This document shows, one piece after another, positions 10,958 through 22,088 of a stretch of 64,000 nt of DNA. This DNA comes from Spinacia oleracea (taxonomy: Eukaryota; Streptophyta; Magnoliopsida; Caryophyllales; Amaranthaceae), in the NCBI RefSeq assembly GCF_020520425.1, contig NC_079490.1, forward strand, positions 49,268,517 to 49,332,516. Direction: 5' to 3'. The notes under the pieces were generated by a model that was not told the origin of the DNA, made no database searches, and saw only the letters and a list, made by a program, of their open reading frames with translations. Positions within the stretch are counted from its first letter, which is position 1; each line of letters opens with the position of its first letter. Position numbers and translations under genes: made by a program.

Positions 10958-12285
10958 ATTCTCTTCAACTAATAGGACCTGAACTTATATGAACTTATAG
11001 GACCTTATAAGGCCTTATAGGACCTTACAAGACATTATAGGACCTTATAAGACCTTATAGGATCTTATGACCTTATAGGACTTTATAAGACTTTATTAAA
11101 TCTTATTAGACTTTATTTAAAGTTTATTACGGAGTAGATTATTACTAAATTTTTAACCATTAGAATATTGATAATAGTTGATTGTAAATATTAATAAATA
11201 TAAATTAATAAAACAATTACTTCATCCGTTCATTTTTACTCGCTAAGTTTGTCATTTTCATGCATGCCAATGCACAACTTTGATCATTATTATCTTTAAT
11301 TCTCTTTAAGTAAAAATTATAAAAACTTAATATTTTGAAAATATACATTAAGACGAATCTAACAAGATTTTACATAACTATGTTTTATCTTACGTATAAA
11401 TCACTAATAATGGTCAAAGTAGAATATGTGAATAGTGTAAAAATCACAAACGTTGCAAGTATTAAAAATCGGAGGAATATTATTTAGTTCTTAGATTAAT
11501 AATTATGTTTTTATGTTATTTAATGATATAAATTATTACTATGTAATAATTATCCAAAATTTTATACAATCTAAGTACGAATTTGACCAATTTGTAAAAA
11601 CATATTTGTAACTAACTCTTTAATAAACATATTTATACTTTGTAATGTAACTTTATCACGGACAAAAAAAAACACTTTCATACTCTGTATGGGAATTTCA
11701 CTTGATGCATTGATGTAAAGAAGTAATACCACGTATTATGATTATGTGCTTCTCACCAAAAAAATCGTCAATTAATTTGTAAAGTACACGTACTTTCAAA
11801 AGTGTTTATTAAGTTTTTTCTTTATAATTACATTGATAGTAATTAATAATATATTAATTAATATGCCATACACTTTACATGTTTCTAGTGATTAACATGA
11901 CATCATCAAATGAAACAACGTCATGGGATGCTCAAATAGCTCTTAACCTAGCTACGTTAGGTTCTTTAACCTTTGTTGTAGCTCATCATATGTATGCAAT
12001 GCCGCGTTATCCGTATCATTGATAATTATTATCGTCAATTAGTAACCACAAATTATTTTAATATAATAATATAAATATGATCTATTTAATACAACAACAT
12101 AAATAATCATAATATTACACATTTTATTTAAGACCTTAATTGAATTTATAAGATCTTATTGAAACTTATAGGACCTTGTTGGAACTTATAGGCCCTTATT
12201 GGAACTCATAGGACATTATTCAACTTATAGAAACTTATCTGAACTTATAGGACCTTAAAGTAAGGTCTTATAAGTTGAAGAGAAC
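10958..12285. mobile_element. Inverted-repeat element with arms of GAACTTATAGGACCTTAT-type repeats
   Basis: The left arm starts TTCTCTTCAACTAATAGGAC and the right arm ends with the inverse form, ...TAAGTTGAAGAGAA. Both arms (10958-11110 and about 12130-12285) are degenerate tandem runs of GAACTTATAGGACCTTAT words. The 1-kb centre is AT-rich, non-coding, and holds a MITE. No clear target duplication, so the exact ends are uncertain. A left-arm-like fragment recurs at 34710-34805. Confidence 0.5.
11219..11478. mobile_element. Stowaway-like MITE
   Basis: Ends ACTTCATCCGTTCATTTTTA and ...AAAAATCGGAGGAATA form imperfect terminal inverted repeats of about 25 bp. The interior (GCATGCCAATGCACAAC, CTTTAATTCTCTTTAAG) recurs inverted at 15676-15937. 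It lies inside the inverted-repeat element. Confidence 0.6.
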
Positions 12286-12366
12286 AAGACCTAAATCTAA
12301 CAATTACTTCCAGAATTCTCATATTATTACAATTTTGTAACAACAAGCGACCACTATGACAACACA

Positions 12367-13005
12367 TCTATATTAATATATTAAAAGGCGTTGTGAAAAA
12401 CGTATATGTGTCACTTAGTACTCTCCTCATTACGCCACATCATCCACTCACCAAGTGTTATGTAATGGATAACCAAAAACCAATGCAATGAGGTTCGAAC
12501 ACCAGACCTCAAATGTGGATGATAACTCTCATTACCATCTTAACCAACCACCAATTGTGATTTATCTTTTCACATTAATTTATAAATAAATGTTGACATG
12601 AAGTCTAAAACAACTAAATTTTTATGTGACTTTTTGATTTCTATGGATTATTTTGGGAAAAAAATTAAAGCATTATGACACCCATTAAGAAACATGATGT
12701 CATAAGTCTTATAAGAATTAACTATAGGATTTCTCTACATAGCTGCATATATATCTAATTTGGTGTTTATTAATTTGGCACACTTAGTTCCACGAGAAAA
12801 TAAATTATACAAATTGTAAGATGATATGATTGAAAAATTATTTGCCATGATAAATGACGTAGCGTGTATGTGTAGTTGACGAACTTAACGGATGTTTTTC
12901 ATTCAATAGAATACAAGTATTTTGGTCAAATATTGAGCTCAAGAAAAATCTGAAATTTTAATTATTCAATGTAACAACCGGGGCATCGCCCGGGCCACAC
13001 ACTAG
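12367..13005 (+). mobile_element. Short non-autonomous Helitron
   Basis: It begins TCTATATTAATATATTAAAA after an A and ends CTAG before a T, the canonical Helitron boundaries. A hairpin CCGGG-GCATCG-CCCGG (12978-12994) lies 11 bp before the 3' end. Both ends closely match those of the 4.9-kb Helitron at 34938-39845, so this 639-bp copy is a non-autonomous member of that family. No ORF of note inside; a tRNA-like segment is at 12485-12560. Confidence 0.85.
12485..12560 (-). repeat. tRNA-like segment (SINE-head-like) with pol III A and B boxes
   Basis: On the minus strand TGGTTAAGATG (near 12545-12535) fits the A-box consensus TRGYNNARNNG, and GTTCGAACC (12500-12492) fits the B box. Spacing between them is about 35-45 bp, as in tRNAs. 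Cloverleaf pairing is not convincing, so a tRNA-derived SINE fragment carried by the Helitron is more likely than a tRNA gene. Confidence 0.5.
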
Positions 13006-13466
13006 TTATATTGTTTAAAAGCCACATACAAAAAACACGGACGACACTATGCATGTCACGCGGAAACTCATGGTACAAAAATTGAATCACACTGCACCAT
13101 AATAAGATAACTATTACAGTCATATGTTACTTTCAGAGTTATCAGATAATATTACATGTCACCATATGACACCATTACTCAAAACACTTATTCTACTTTT
13201 AAACACATGTAATAAAAAATATGAAGGCCAAATAAATCTTACACATTCAAATATTTATACTAATTGTTACTACATCTCTTACACTACGTCTATAAACATA
13301 AAGATCGAAAACATAACGCTGCCACCCACGTACTATCAAAAGCACAAAATCACAACAACCTTAAATTATTATAACTTTTATTCATATATTCTTTCTGTCA
13401 CAACTAGTGGCAGAACCACGCTGAGTACTAGAGGTAAATACCAAACTAATACTGCATGATGTTTTG
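13006..13466. other. AT-rich sequence, possibly interior of an older Helitron
   Basis: No gene supported. An open frame here (13124-13459) is AT-biased and unlike any family I know. The stretch lies between the small Helitron and a dsRNA-binding-like pseudogene. Confidence 0.3.
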
Positions 13467-13769
13467 ATGCAACTAGGATTGCCTCGAGCAGAATTTGGAA
13501 TTCATGCAATCACCGATGACGAGATGCAAGCATACATAGTTCTACAAGGAATTCCAAATACCATTGGACCGGTACGATTTATTGGAACATTTGCAACATA
13601 ACTTGGTCCTTCACAACAAAAAGCTGCTAGACAAGCCATTATGTTTCTTTAACAAACATACAACACAGACGTTGGAGATTATAACTACTTTGCACTGAAA
13701 TTAGAAGGACATAACCATCAACAACTATTACAACAAATGTCAAATAATTTTACAAAGCTTAATCTCTAG
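13467..13769 (+). pseudogene. Decayed dsRNA-binding-domain-like protein, Helitron-associated
   Basis: A 101-codon frame from ATG 13467 to TAG 13767-13769 is interrupted by two in-frame TAA codons. It aligns by eye with residues 71-142 of the ORF at 36782-37288: G-L-P near the start, Q-A-Y-I-V-L, an I-G-P turn, then K-A-A-R-Q-A-I-x-F-L, Y-N-T-D-V-x-D-Y-N. The order (G-x-P-x-Y, beta strands, G, then K-x-A-x-x-A-A-x-x-A-x-x-x-L helix) resembles a dsRNA-binding motif. It lies 460 bp before an orphan Helitron 3' end. dsRBD identity is inference; homology of the two ORFs is the stronger claim. Confidence 0.5.
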
Positions 13770-14227
13770 AACATCTTTTATATATTTGTATTATCTTTTT
13801 TAAACATAATATGTAAATGTTTGTACTTAGTAAAACAACCACAATAGTTGTACATATATTCTATATCTACAATTTCTAATAAAATAATGTTATTTATGAA
13901 CACAAGTTAGTCTAACGTAGTAATCTATGTATTAGCGAAAAAAGTAGCTTAGTAGCAGGTAAATGAATAGACAACCATTGATAATTATCTATTACCAACG
14001 ATAGGTTGACTATTATCCTCATTAATTTGTGAGTAAAAGACTAATCATTATTTGCCATGCGATTAAAACAATTTTATATAAACATCTTGATAAATATTTT
14101 AACTAAATTCATCTTTAACATTATCTTTTGATTGGATAACTTCATTTCCGTACATATGGGCTAGAGAAATAATATCTAACAACCATTGATCGGAGAAATA
14201 GCTTCAACCATTGATTAACCAAGTTGG
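13770..14227. other. AT-rich sequence before a Helitron 3' end
   Basis: No gene recognised; probably the 3' non-coding part of an older Helitron ending at 14261. Confidence 0.35.
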
Positions 14228-14229
14228 CT

Positions 14230-14261
14230 GCCGCGTGCATAGCACGCGGAGGCCTAACTAG
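14230..14261 (+). mobile_element. Helitron 3' terminus (different family)
   Basis: CCGCGTGC-ATA-GCACGCGG (14231-14249) is a perfect 8-bp stem with a 3-nt loop, followed 12 bp later by CTAG and then T. This is the layout of a Helitron 3' end, with a hairpin unlike the CCCGGG one of the other two. The matching 5' TC end was not found. Confidence 0.55.
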
Positions 14262-14801
14262 TCTGTTATAAAAATTACTCCATGAATAATTTTTTAAAGA
14301 ATTTATGTAAAATTTCGAAAAGCTTTTTTGCTCTCAACAGTACCACTGCATTTAAACTAAATATGACCATGACAGACCAAAGCGAAAAAAGCACGGCACA
14401 GGCGTGAATGCACAATAAAAAGTACGGTCTCATATAGGCACGAAGTCGTGGGACATGGGTTGATATTTTTTTTATTTTTTTTCTATTTTGGAAAAAGCAC
14501 GACATAATACGTTAAATTGAGTATAAATTAGGCATAAGCATGAGTGCACGACACGAGCCATGAGGACACGTGGGTTGTGCTGCGCCTGGGTCGACCTTTT
14601 GAAAATTTCAGTACATCAAATACCCCGGCACGAAACATGTGGGCTTGGTGCGTTTAAAGCCCACGAATAAGGACTCGACAGGAAGCATGACCGGACACGA
14701 TTCACTACCACCTTTATTCTAGACTACAACCACCCCCTTCGTCCAATCGCTCAACCTAAAGTCTTATATGTGACTAGCCACACAATCAAATTGATGGTGA
14801 G
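14262..14801. other. GCACGA-rich repeat-like spacer
   Basis: Scattered GCACGA/CACGAC words on both strands (for example 14391-14700) look like subterminal repeats of a decayed DNA transposon. No coding sequence. 14770-14800 (GTGACTAGCCACACAATCAA) has a relative near 16262-16300. Confidence 0.35.
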
Positions 14802-14809
14802 ACATATTT

Positions 14810-15322
14810 AGAGATGGCAATGGATCTGGACCCTATCCGGATCCGGTGGATCCAGATCTGTTTTAGAGGATCTGGATCTTCAAAATTTGAACCCTGCGAA
14901 TTTGGATCCGGATCCGTTTCTGGCGGTTAGGATATGGATCTGGATCTTATTTTTGAAATCCAGATCCTACCCATGAATCCATTTTAAAATAAATTTTGTT
15001 TTAATAAAAAATATGTATAAAATAATTTGAATTTGAAACTTCTTTTCAAAATTTTGATATTTATTTTCTTTATTCCATTAGAATATGTTTTGCATCATGA
15101 GTGAATTCATAGTATTCATTTATTTATTTTGTAAAAAGTAGCATAAAAATAATATTTTTTGAAAGAAAAAAATACATGTGGATCCAGATCCTATCCGCGG
15201 ATCTGGATATGGATCCAAAAATTTTAGACCCACGGATCCGGATGTAGATCTGGATCCATGTGTGGAAAATGGATCCGGATCTAGTAGGATCCGGTCCAGA
15301 TCCTACCCTTTGCCATCCCAAA
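14810..15322. mobile_element. hAT-like non-autonomous element rich in GGATCC/GGATCTGGATC words
   Basis: Terminal inverted repeats AGAGATGGCAATGG and the inverse of CCCTTTGCCATCCC, flanked by near-identical 8-bp direct repeats ACATATTT (14802-14809) and ACATATTC (15323-15330). Both ends carry about 130-170 bp of GGATCC, GGATCTGG and CCAGATCC repeats. The centre is AT-rich and non-coding. TIR form and 8-bp duplication fit the hAT superfamily. Confidence 0.65.
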
Positions 15323-15394
15323 ACATATTCACACCTGTAATGGTTGTAAATAAGTTCAACGCGTTTAAAGCCCATTAACGGAGGTTAATGGCAG

Positions 15395-16140
15395 TTTTGT
15401 TTCATGGCAGTTACTTTTATAGGTATAGGTCAGTTACTTTTATAGTTTTAGCCTAGTTACTTTTATAGGTTTAGTCAAAATACTTCTATAATTTTATAAA
15501 TTTAAGGGAGGTACCTTTTATAATTTTTTAGGCCAGATACTTTAATAGTTTTATTTCATATACTTCTATAGGTTTATATTTTCATAGAAGATACTTCTAT
15601 AGTTTTAGGTGAGGTACTTTATAGTTTAGTCTAGGTATTTCTATAGTTTTATAGATTCAGATGAGGTACTTTTATACTTTCTCTGATTTTAAATACTCGC
15701 AATGTTGGTGATTTCTATACTATTCACATATTATACTTTGACCAGTGTTGGTGATTTATATGTAAAATAAAACATAGTCATGTGAGATCTTGTTAGATTC
15801 GTTTTAATGTGTATTTTTAAAATATTATTTTTTTTAATAATTTTTGCTTAAAGAGAATTAAAGATATTAATGATCGAAGTTGTGCATTGGCATGCGTGAA
15901 AGTTACAAACGTTGCGAATAAAAATGAATGGAGGAAGTGGTTTTTAGGGGGTATTTCTACAGTTTTATAGTTTCAGGAAAGGTACTTTTTGTTGTTTTAG
16001 AGGAGACACTTTTATTGGTTTAGGTGAGTACTTTTACAGTTTTAGTTAAGGTATTTCTATACTTTTTATAGTTTCAGCGGAAATACATTTATGGTTTTAG
16101 GAGATGTACTTTATAGTTTTTAGGCCAAATATTTTTTATA
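15395..16140 (+). repeat. Degenerate minisatellite, GGTACTTTTATAGTTTTAG-type unit
   Basis: About 20-26 bp units with variants of TACTTTTATAGTTTTAGG repeat from 15395 to about 15675 and again from about 15945 to 16140. The block between is a MITE that split the array. Confidence 0.75.
15676..15937. mobile_element. Stowaway-like MITE inserted in the minisatellite
   Basis: An inverted relative of 11219-11478: it carries CTTAAAGAGAATTAAAG and GTTGTGCATTGGCATGC. Ends CTTTCTCTGATTTT and ...AATGAATGGAGGAAG are imperfect inverted repeats. Confidence 0.6.
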
Positions 16141-16149
16141 CAAGTAAAC

Positions 16150-17268
16150 TCTAACATGAAATTCAAGTAACTGTAATAAAACAACAAAAGTAACAACGAA
16201 TACAAAATATTATTAACACCCCTCAATAACCTTCTCCATAGTATAGTTACGCGTGAGCGTGAAACCATCAAGTTGATGGTGTGGCTTGTCACACAGGAGA
16301 CGCGTTGATGGCTCAATATGCTACAAATGAGTACACAACATGTCTGTGATTTCCTTGCTACCTTTATTGCCACCACTAAACAGATCCGCCTTTCAAAGAA
16401 GAAAGCATGGCTCATATTGGCAGCACTAAAATCACTAAAGAGGTTGTTGCTGATTATTGTCATAAACGAAATACTAATAATGGTGAAGGCGAACGTGTCT
16501 TAGAGTGAAGATCCTAAAATCATTGCAGAAGAAAAAATTGTTTTAAAAGTCATGAGTTGGTTCCATTCCTGATCCTAAATGATCAACTTTGCACATTATA
16601 TTCATAATGTACACATGCTTTTTTCATAATATTGAAGCTGTGAGTCTTATAAACAAGAGTTTTATATGGCTCGTTTTATGATATGTGCATTCAACAAAAT
16701 ATCGACTCAAGTTACAATCCCGAATTGGTAGATGGGTGAAGTACATATAGGTTTAGATTTCCCGGCATGGTAAATCCATGGCGAATTCCTGTATGTGTTA
16801 TATTTTATGGCTCTAGTTGTCATGCGTAAAAATCACAAAACTGTCAGGACTCTTTTATGTACTAGGACAATCTCACAGACACACATCGAATGTAAAATAG
16901 GACACACTATATTTATAGTTCACATACTTTTGTTACACATAGTTCTTCATGAATCATCACATAAAATTAGATTTCACAGTCTACAGATCATTCACCTAAT
17001 AATCAGTAAATGCCGAGGTGCAGTTCAATTCCTCTCACTTGTCAATATGTTCACTTGATGCCCCAGTTATCGCTTGCTGTCATATTCAAAACAAGACCAA
17101 GTTTCGTAAATCGAATATTGATAGAACAAATGATATTTTTGCACTGGGGTTACTTAGTATTTTTGATGAATCTAAGGCAAAACATAATGGTAGATAGTTT
17201 TTGAACAATTCTCATAGTTGAGATTATCTAGTGTGAAATCTTGAGTTGGGATTATTAACAGCATGGGA
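16150..17268. other. Intergenic sequence downstream of threonine aldolase
   Basis: No gene supported. 16255-16300 holds a short inverted pair (CATCAAGTTGATG). Small open frames at 16318-16503 and 16795-17058 have no recognisable domain and poor codon structure. Confidence 0.35.
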
Positions 17269-20200
17269 TTATATTCTGCTGATTGTCTGAAGAGAAAAAC
17301 CAAAAGAAATCAACAAAGGGAGAAATACTGTAGAAGAATGGACTTGAATTTACCCTCAAACATGACAAAGTATGCTTCACATCATTTTCGGTGATTTGAT
17401 GGTGAATAACCATCCTCATTCTGGGGAAAAAATTAACAATTTCAGCTTCTGACGAAAGGAACAAGAAAGAATTATGGCGTTCTTCAAAATGAAGAAAAAG
17501 AAAGAAAAAGTAGCGAACTTTACAGAAATACATTATTACCAGAAATGCATGTCGCAAACCTTAGTGATTTGAAGAAGAATGGAAGATGCTGCATGATTAA
17601 AGATTTTTTTTAAAAAAAAAAACTGACCTGTAGGTGTTCTCTAGCATAACCAATACACCATGGTCCTCCAAGTGCTTGCAAAGTTTTGGTGCAGTTGTAT
17701 TCGAGCTCTCACATACGTTGACAAACACCTGAGGGAAAGCACAATATACTCTGTTAACTAGCATGCATAGTGACTTTACACAGTCATATCCATGTGATAA
17801 GGTGTCCTAACTCCAAAGTTCAGTTCAGTTCAGTTTATATGCTCAAATTCTGGTGAATGAGGGGTTAGGGAAAGGATGTTTTGTGTCCGTTCTAGTTTGC
17901 AGATTACTCACAATGTTTGTCTCAACTGCACTCATATCAACTTTTATCCCTGCTATCTGGTTCAATCCTTCTGTCATACAAGATATCACCAGAAACGAGT
18001 TAAAACAAGGGAAAACTACACAAGTTTAAAAGCATGAATATATATAGGCCTAGGAAGATGGATAACCTGCTAATAGCTTAGTGTTCTTATGGTCTTCCTC
18101 AAGCTTTTTCACATTGTCTTGCACTGCAACCAATGCAGCAGCACACAAGATACCAATCTGTCTCATCCCGCCACCTAAAGCTTTCCTCAAAGTCTTTGCC
18201 TAAGCATTTAAATCTAAATTAGACAAAAGTTACTACATATCAACATATGGTTTCAAGCTTAAGTGATGATACCTTGGTTATAAAGCTCTTTGATCCAACA
18301 ATCACAGTTCCCACAGGTGCTCCAAGAGATTTTGAGAGGCATACCTTAAGTCATGTGCCACAAGTTAACATGGTTTAAGAGAAATGATTACAGAATAAGT
18401 TAGCATCAGAAGCTTGCAAAATGGATGTTCAAGTTTCCAAAACATTTTAAGAGTTTCAACAAGCTGTGATTCCTCTTGAAACATAAACAAGATGCTAAAA
18501 GGTCTGTGTAAACGGAAATTTCTGATGACCGGGAATTACAACTATAGCAACAAAATTACCGATACTGAGTCAGCTGCTTGCACCAGTCTATCAACAGGAA
18601 CCCCAAGTGCCTGCAAACCCATATGCATCTAAAATTACAAATCATATGCATCTAAAATTAAAAATGATATGCATCTAGAATTACGTGTATGGAATTAATT
18701 ACTACAGTAACATATGCATCTAAAATTGAAAATCATAAATAGATGAGTGAGCCAGAAACTTGAACGGATATCTCCTGATTCCACTCTATACCAAAACTCA
18801 ACTCAAGGTACAAGGAAAGAACAAAACCTTAGTTAAAGGACTTTGGAATACACCATATTTTCCACACAACAGAAGTTGCGAATGAATTTAACTTACACTA
18901 ACCAACAAGTCATTATCATTTTATTGATAACCGAGTTAATCAGAAGAGAAGAGAGGGAAATAAGATGACACAATCAACCATATGACAGTATATCTACTAA
19001 AGGCAGATGACATACTCTACATGCCATCAGAGATTAACACTTATGCAATTCCCTTTTCTTATATTTTACTGAGTACTTTGTAGTTTACTCATAAATCCTA
19101 ATTACTACTATGGGTGCTTAGTCTATTGAGGTGAATTCCCAAGTTAAATGGGTTTTCTATTTTAGAACCATGATTATATAAAATCAAGATTGTTTTATAC
19201 GGAGTAGAAGTTTCCACTCACTGTAGCAGCATTGAAGATACGAGCCCCATCAATATGAAGCTTGAGACCATGCTTCTTTGCCAACTCTCCAACTTTGTCT
19301 GTGTACTCTAGAGAAAGGCATCGACCACCAGAGCTGCAGTAGAACAGCAACTATGGGTTATTATTGAAGTAAGGGTAAATCTCTGTAAATGAGCAAGTGA
19401 AAGTAAAAAAAGAAGAAGAATACTAGTTACTTTGCATGGGAGTTTTCAATGCAAATAAGTCTAGTCATAGGATAAAAAAGTTCCCCATTAGGATCTCTAA
19501 TGGAAGCTTCAATCAACTCCAAATCCATTGTACCGTCCTTGTTATTCTTAACCGTTCTGGGATGGACCCCACCAAGGGTAGAAATACCACCATTCTCATA
19601 AATATGGATATGAGAGATATCTCCAAGAATGACTTCACTTCCCCTGACTTCACAATGTACAAGTACACTAATGAGATTTCCCATAGTCCCTGATGGAACA
19701 AAAAGCCCTGCCTCTTTGCCCATGATTCTTGCCATCTCTGTTTCAAGGCGAAGAGCAGTTGGGTCATAACCCAACACGTCGTCATCAACCTCAGCATTTG
19801 CCATTGCAGTACGCATTGCTTCTGTTGGTTTCGTCACTGTATCTGATCGCATGTCCACCACCATTGCGGTATTACCTAAACAAACATAAGTTTCAGTTTC
19901 AAGAGCTACTAACAATATCCATCCTTGGCAAATATTTGAGGGCCTCCAACTTAAGCAACAAGCAGAAGTCATCCCTAAGAAATAGACAAGTAACTACAGA
20001 AACCGCTAATAACCCTATCAATCAAAGCCTGTTTGGTCGACATTAAAATTGATAAATGTGGAATTATTTAATTGATAACAACATTAGGCAATATAGCTCC
20101 CACAAAATAGAGGAAGTTGTTTATCTACCCCTTGCTTATTGGAGCTTTCTGTGGAAAGTTTTATGATCAACTAAACGACTTTTCTCACTTCCTAATCAAA

Positions 20201-20363
20201 CTTCTCAGAAAGTTTTACTTATCATGTAATTCCAAACCCACAATCCAACTTAGAACAATCCACAATTAATCACATCCAAAAATTAATCACTCATGCAATT
20301 TTATGAGAAAATTAACAAGACAAAGTATAGAGAAATACCATTTTGTGATGCAACTTCACCCAT
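17269..20363 (-). CDS. THA1: Low-specificity L-threonine aldolase, 10 coding exons, 360 aa
   Basis: Splits L-threonine (and allo-threonine) into glycine and acetaldehyde; PLP-dependent, fold type I. My exon model (all introns GT-AG): 20363-20339, 19875-19431, 19333-19222, 18610-18560, 18344-18273, 18199-18067, 17970-17912, 17728-17628, 17420-17354, 17286-17269. This sums to 1083 nt with all phases consistent. Signatures: M-R-S-D-T-V-T-K-P at the start, [37 protein letters not shown], and S-V-C-L-S-K with the PLP lysine near residue 216. Length matches plant homologues (about 358 aa). The start at 20363 is chosen because exon 1 joins in frame to a Gly-Asn-Thr-Ala-Met; a start at 19864 would lose 17 residues. 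The last exon is only 18 nt and is the least certain. No signal or transit peptide: cytosolic. Whether it is THA1 or THA2 type is not decided. Confidence 0.93.
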
Positions 20364-20539
20364 TTCACCTGAAACTTCACCAAAAAACTGTCAATTTCCA
20401 AAACAAAATTATGGGTTTTATTTCTTAATTAAACCCTTCTAAAACCTATTTTATAAACTCACACAATTTCTCAAACAAAGGGAAAATGGGAATTTTTCGT
20501 CAAGTGATAGAGATTAGAAAATGCACACATAAAGGGAAG

Positions 20540-20547
20540 TATATATA
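20540..20547 (-). promoter_or_regulatory. Possible TATA box of threonine aldolase
   Basis: TTATATAT on the minus strand lies about 180 bp upstream of the ATG, an acceptable distance for a plant gene with a leader of about 150 nt. No other promoter element recognised in 20364-20968. Confidence 0.4.
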
Positions 20548-20968
20548 AGTAGTATGGAAGATAGAGAAGAATCGTTACCAAAAGAAGAGGACACGTAAAT
20601 TTTATGAAAATGAAATGTGATGCCACATCAATTTTAAACTTTGTTTGGTGAAAAACAAACAAATTAGAACAAACAAACAACTGTAGTAAATAAATAAGGT
20701 GAGCCCCAAAAATAAAGGAACAAACTACTTTGGACAAATTCAAATTCTCCACTTTAAATTCAGTTTTTTTGACTTTATTCCAATAGTAGTATTGATAAAA
20801 AGGAATCCACTCCTCGTCAAGAATAAATACTCCGTAATAAATATTAGAGGAATCCACGTTTATTCACTCAGCGTAAATTTATATTATCCACCTATTTGTA
20901 ATTTGTATCATGTTCATTTGCATAAAAAGATTTGATTTATGGTTAAAGCTGATGATTTGTGTACGATT

Positions 20969-21100
20969 AGAAGATGCGAAAGAGAGTGATGGATAGCTCA
21001 GTTGGTTAGAGCTTCCATCCCGGTTCCAGGTGATCCTGGGATCGATTCTCATCCCCGCCCTTGTGGCTCATTTGCACCAAAAAGAAAAGAAGATACGAAA
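20969..21100 (+). mobile_element. tRNA-derived SINE with target-site duplication
   Basis: The body 20982-21087 begins with a tRNA-like head: A box TAGCTCAGTTGG, B box GGGATCGATTC about 40 bp later, then an A-rich tail (AAAAAGAAAAG). It is flanked by 13-bp direct repeats AGAAGATGCGAAA (20969-20981) and AGAAGATACGAAA (21088-21100), one mismatch. Direct repeats plus the A tail show retroposition, so this is a SINE and not a tRNA gene. It sits about 0.6 kb upstream of the aldolase start. Confidence 0.8.
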
Positions 21101-21499
21101 AAAATGATATGGACTGCGAACAATTATTAGGGTTGCATGTAAGAATTTAAAAGTAGAAGTATTATATTAAATTAATATTAACTACGCTCGTCGAAGCGGG
21201 ATTTTTCTCACATTCTAAATTAAGTCCAGTTTTAGAGACATGTATTTCTATGGTTTTTTTACAAACATGTTTTTATCACCTTCGACTTTGTACGAGAATG
21301 AGATACTCCATTACCAAGTGTCTTACTAGTTGCACCCAAAAAAATAAAAAAAATGTATTTCTAGTCATTATCGCATTTGATGAATCTAAGAATAAATCGT
21401 GCTGAGTAGTCATCATCGCATTTGATGCATAAGAATAAATCGTGTTGTAATTGAATATGGGACATCATCGCATCAATGAATATATTGTGAATGATAATC
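21101..21499. other. Intergenic spacer
   Basis: AT-rich; no gene recognised. A short direct repeat (CATCGCATTTGATG with AAGAATAAATCGTG) occurs near 21370 and 21416. Confidence 0.35.
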
Positions 21500-21504
21500 A
21501 AAGT

Positions 21505-22088
21505 TGTTCCGGGTGTGGAACTGGGAGGACGTTTCGGAGTGCCTTGGCCCTGTCAAGCAGAGCAAACGTGAGCTAACCTCGGGGGTTTAACCGAGGAAAC
21601 CCCCTCCGATGCCTAAGTCAGCAAATAGGTAAGAAGTCTTTAGAGAGAGAGTATAGAGAGAAGGTGGAGCAAGTACCGTGTGTCAGAATCTGTCCCATCA
21701 TGAATGATGTGGGTGCTATTTATAGGCGTACTATTCTGTACTTTGGCCTACTCAGATGCCGCCACGTGTATGACGGCGATGTACTTTATTCCTTGTCGTT
21801 GTCGTTTAGCCTGCAGGTCCCTTCTTGGACTGATGCAGCTTTGCCTAGCTCTGCTCTGTATCTTTACACGTGATCTGGGGAGGTTTGATCTGCCTGGGCT
21901 GCATATACTTGGCTTGGGGTTTAGAGTCTTTCTTTGACTTGGGTGTGCCCTGGGTGTCAGGGTTTGCTCTGTCATTTATGTTCTGCCCTCTCTGGATATG
22001 ATCCCGTACAACTAGTCCCTCAAGAGTAGAGCTGACCTTTTAAGTCAGGTCTGCTCTTCTGTCCTTGATCTGGATATGACCCCGTACA
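21505..22088 (-). repeat. 3' LTR of the Tat element
   Basis: 584 bp, TG...CA. It ends inside a 78-bp tandem repeat: one unit is in the LTR and nearly two more lie just inside the element. A TATA box lies on the minus strand at about 21717-21724 (TATAAATA). Confidence 0.95.

Noticed and set aside
13124..13459. 111-aa ORF
   Set aside because: AT-biased, no recognisable motif, lies in decayed Helitron-type sequence.
16795..17058. 87-aa ORF downstream of threonine aldolase
   Set aside because: No domain, no splice or promoter context.
20982..21087. tRNA gene
   Set aside because: A and B boxes are present, but it has an A-rich tail and 13-bp flanking direct repeats and pairs poorly as a cloverleaf; it is a SINE.
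21664..21975. ORFs inside the Tat LTR (repeated at 33016-33327)
   Set aside because: LTR sequence; short, overlapping on both strands, no domain.
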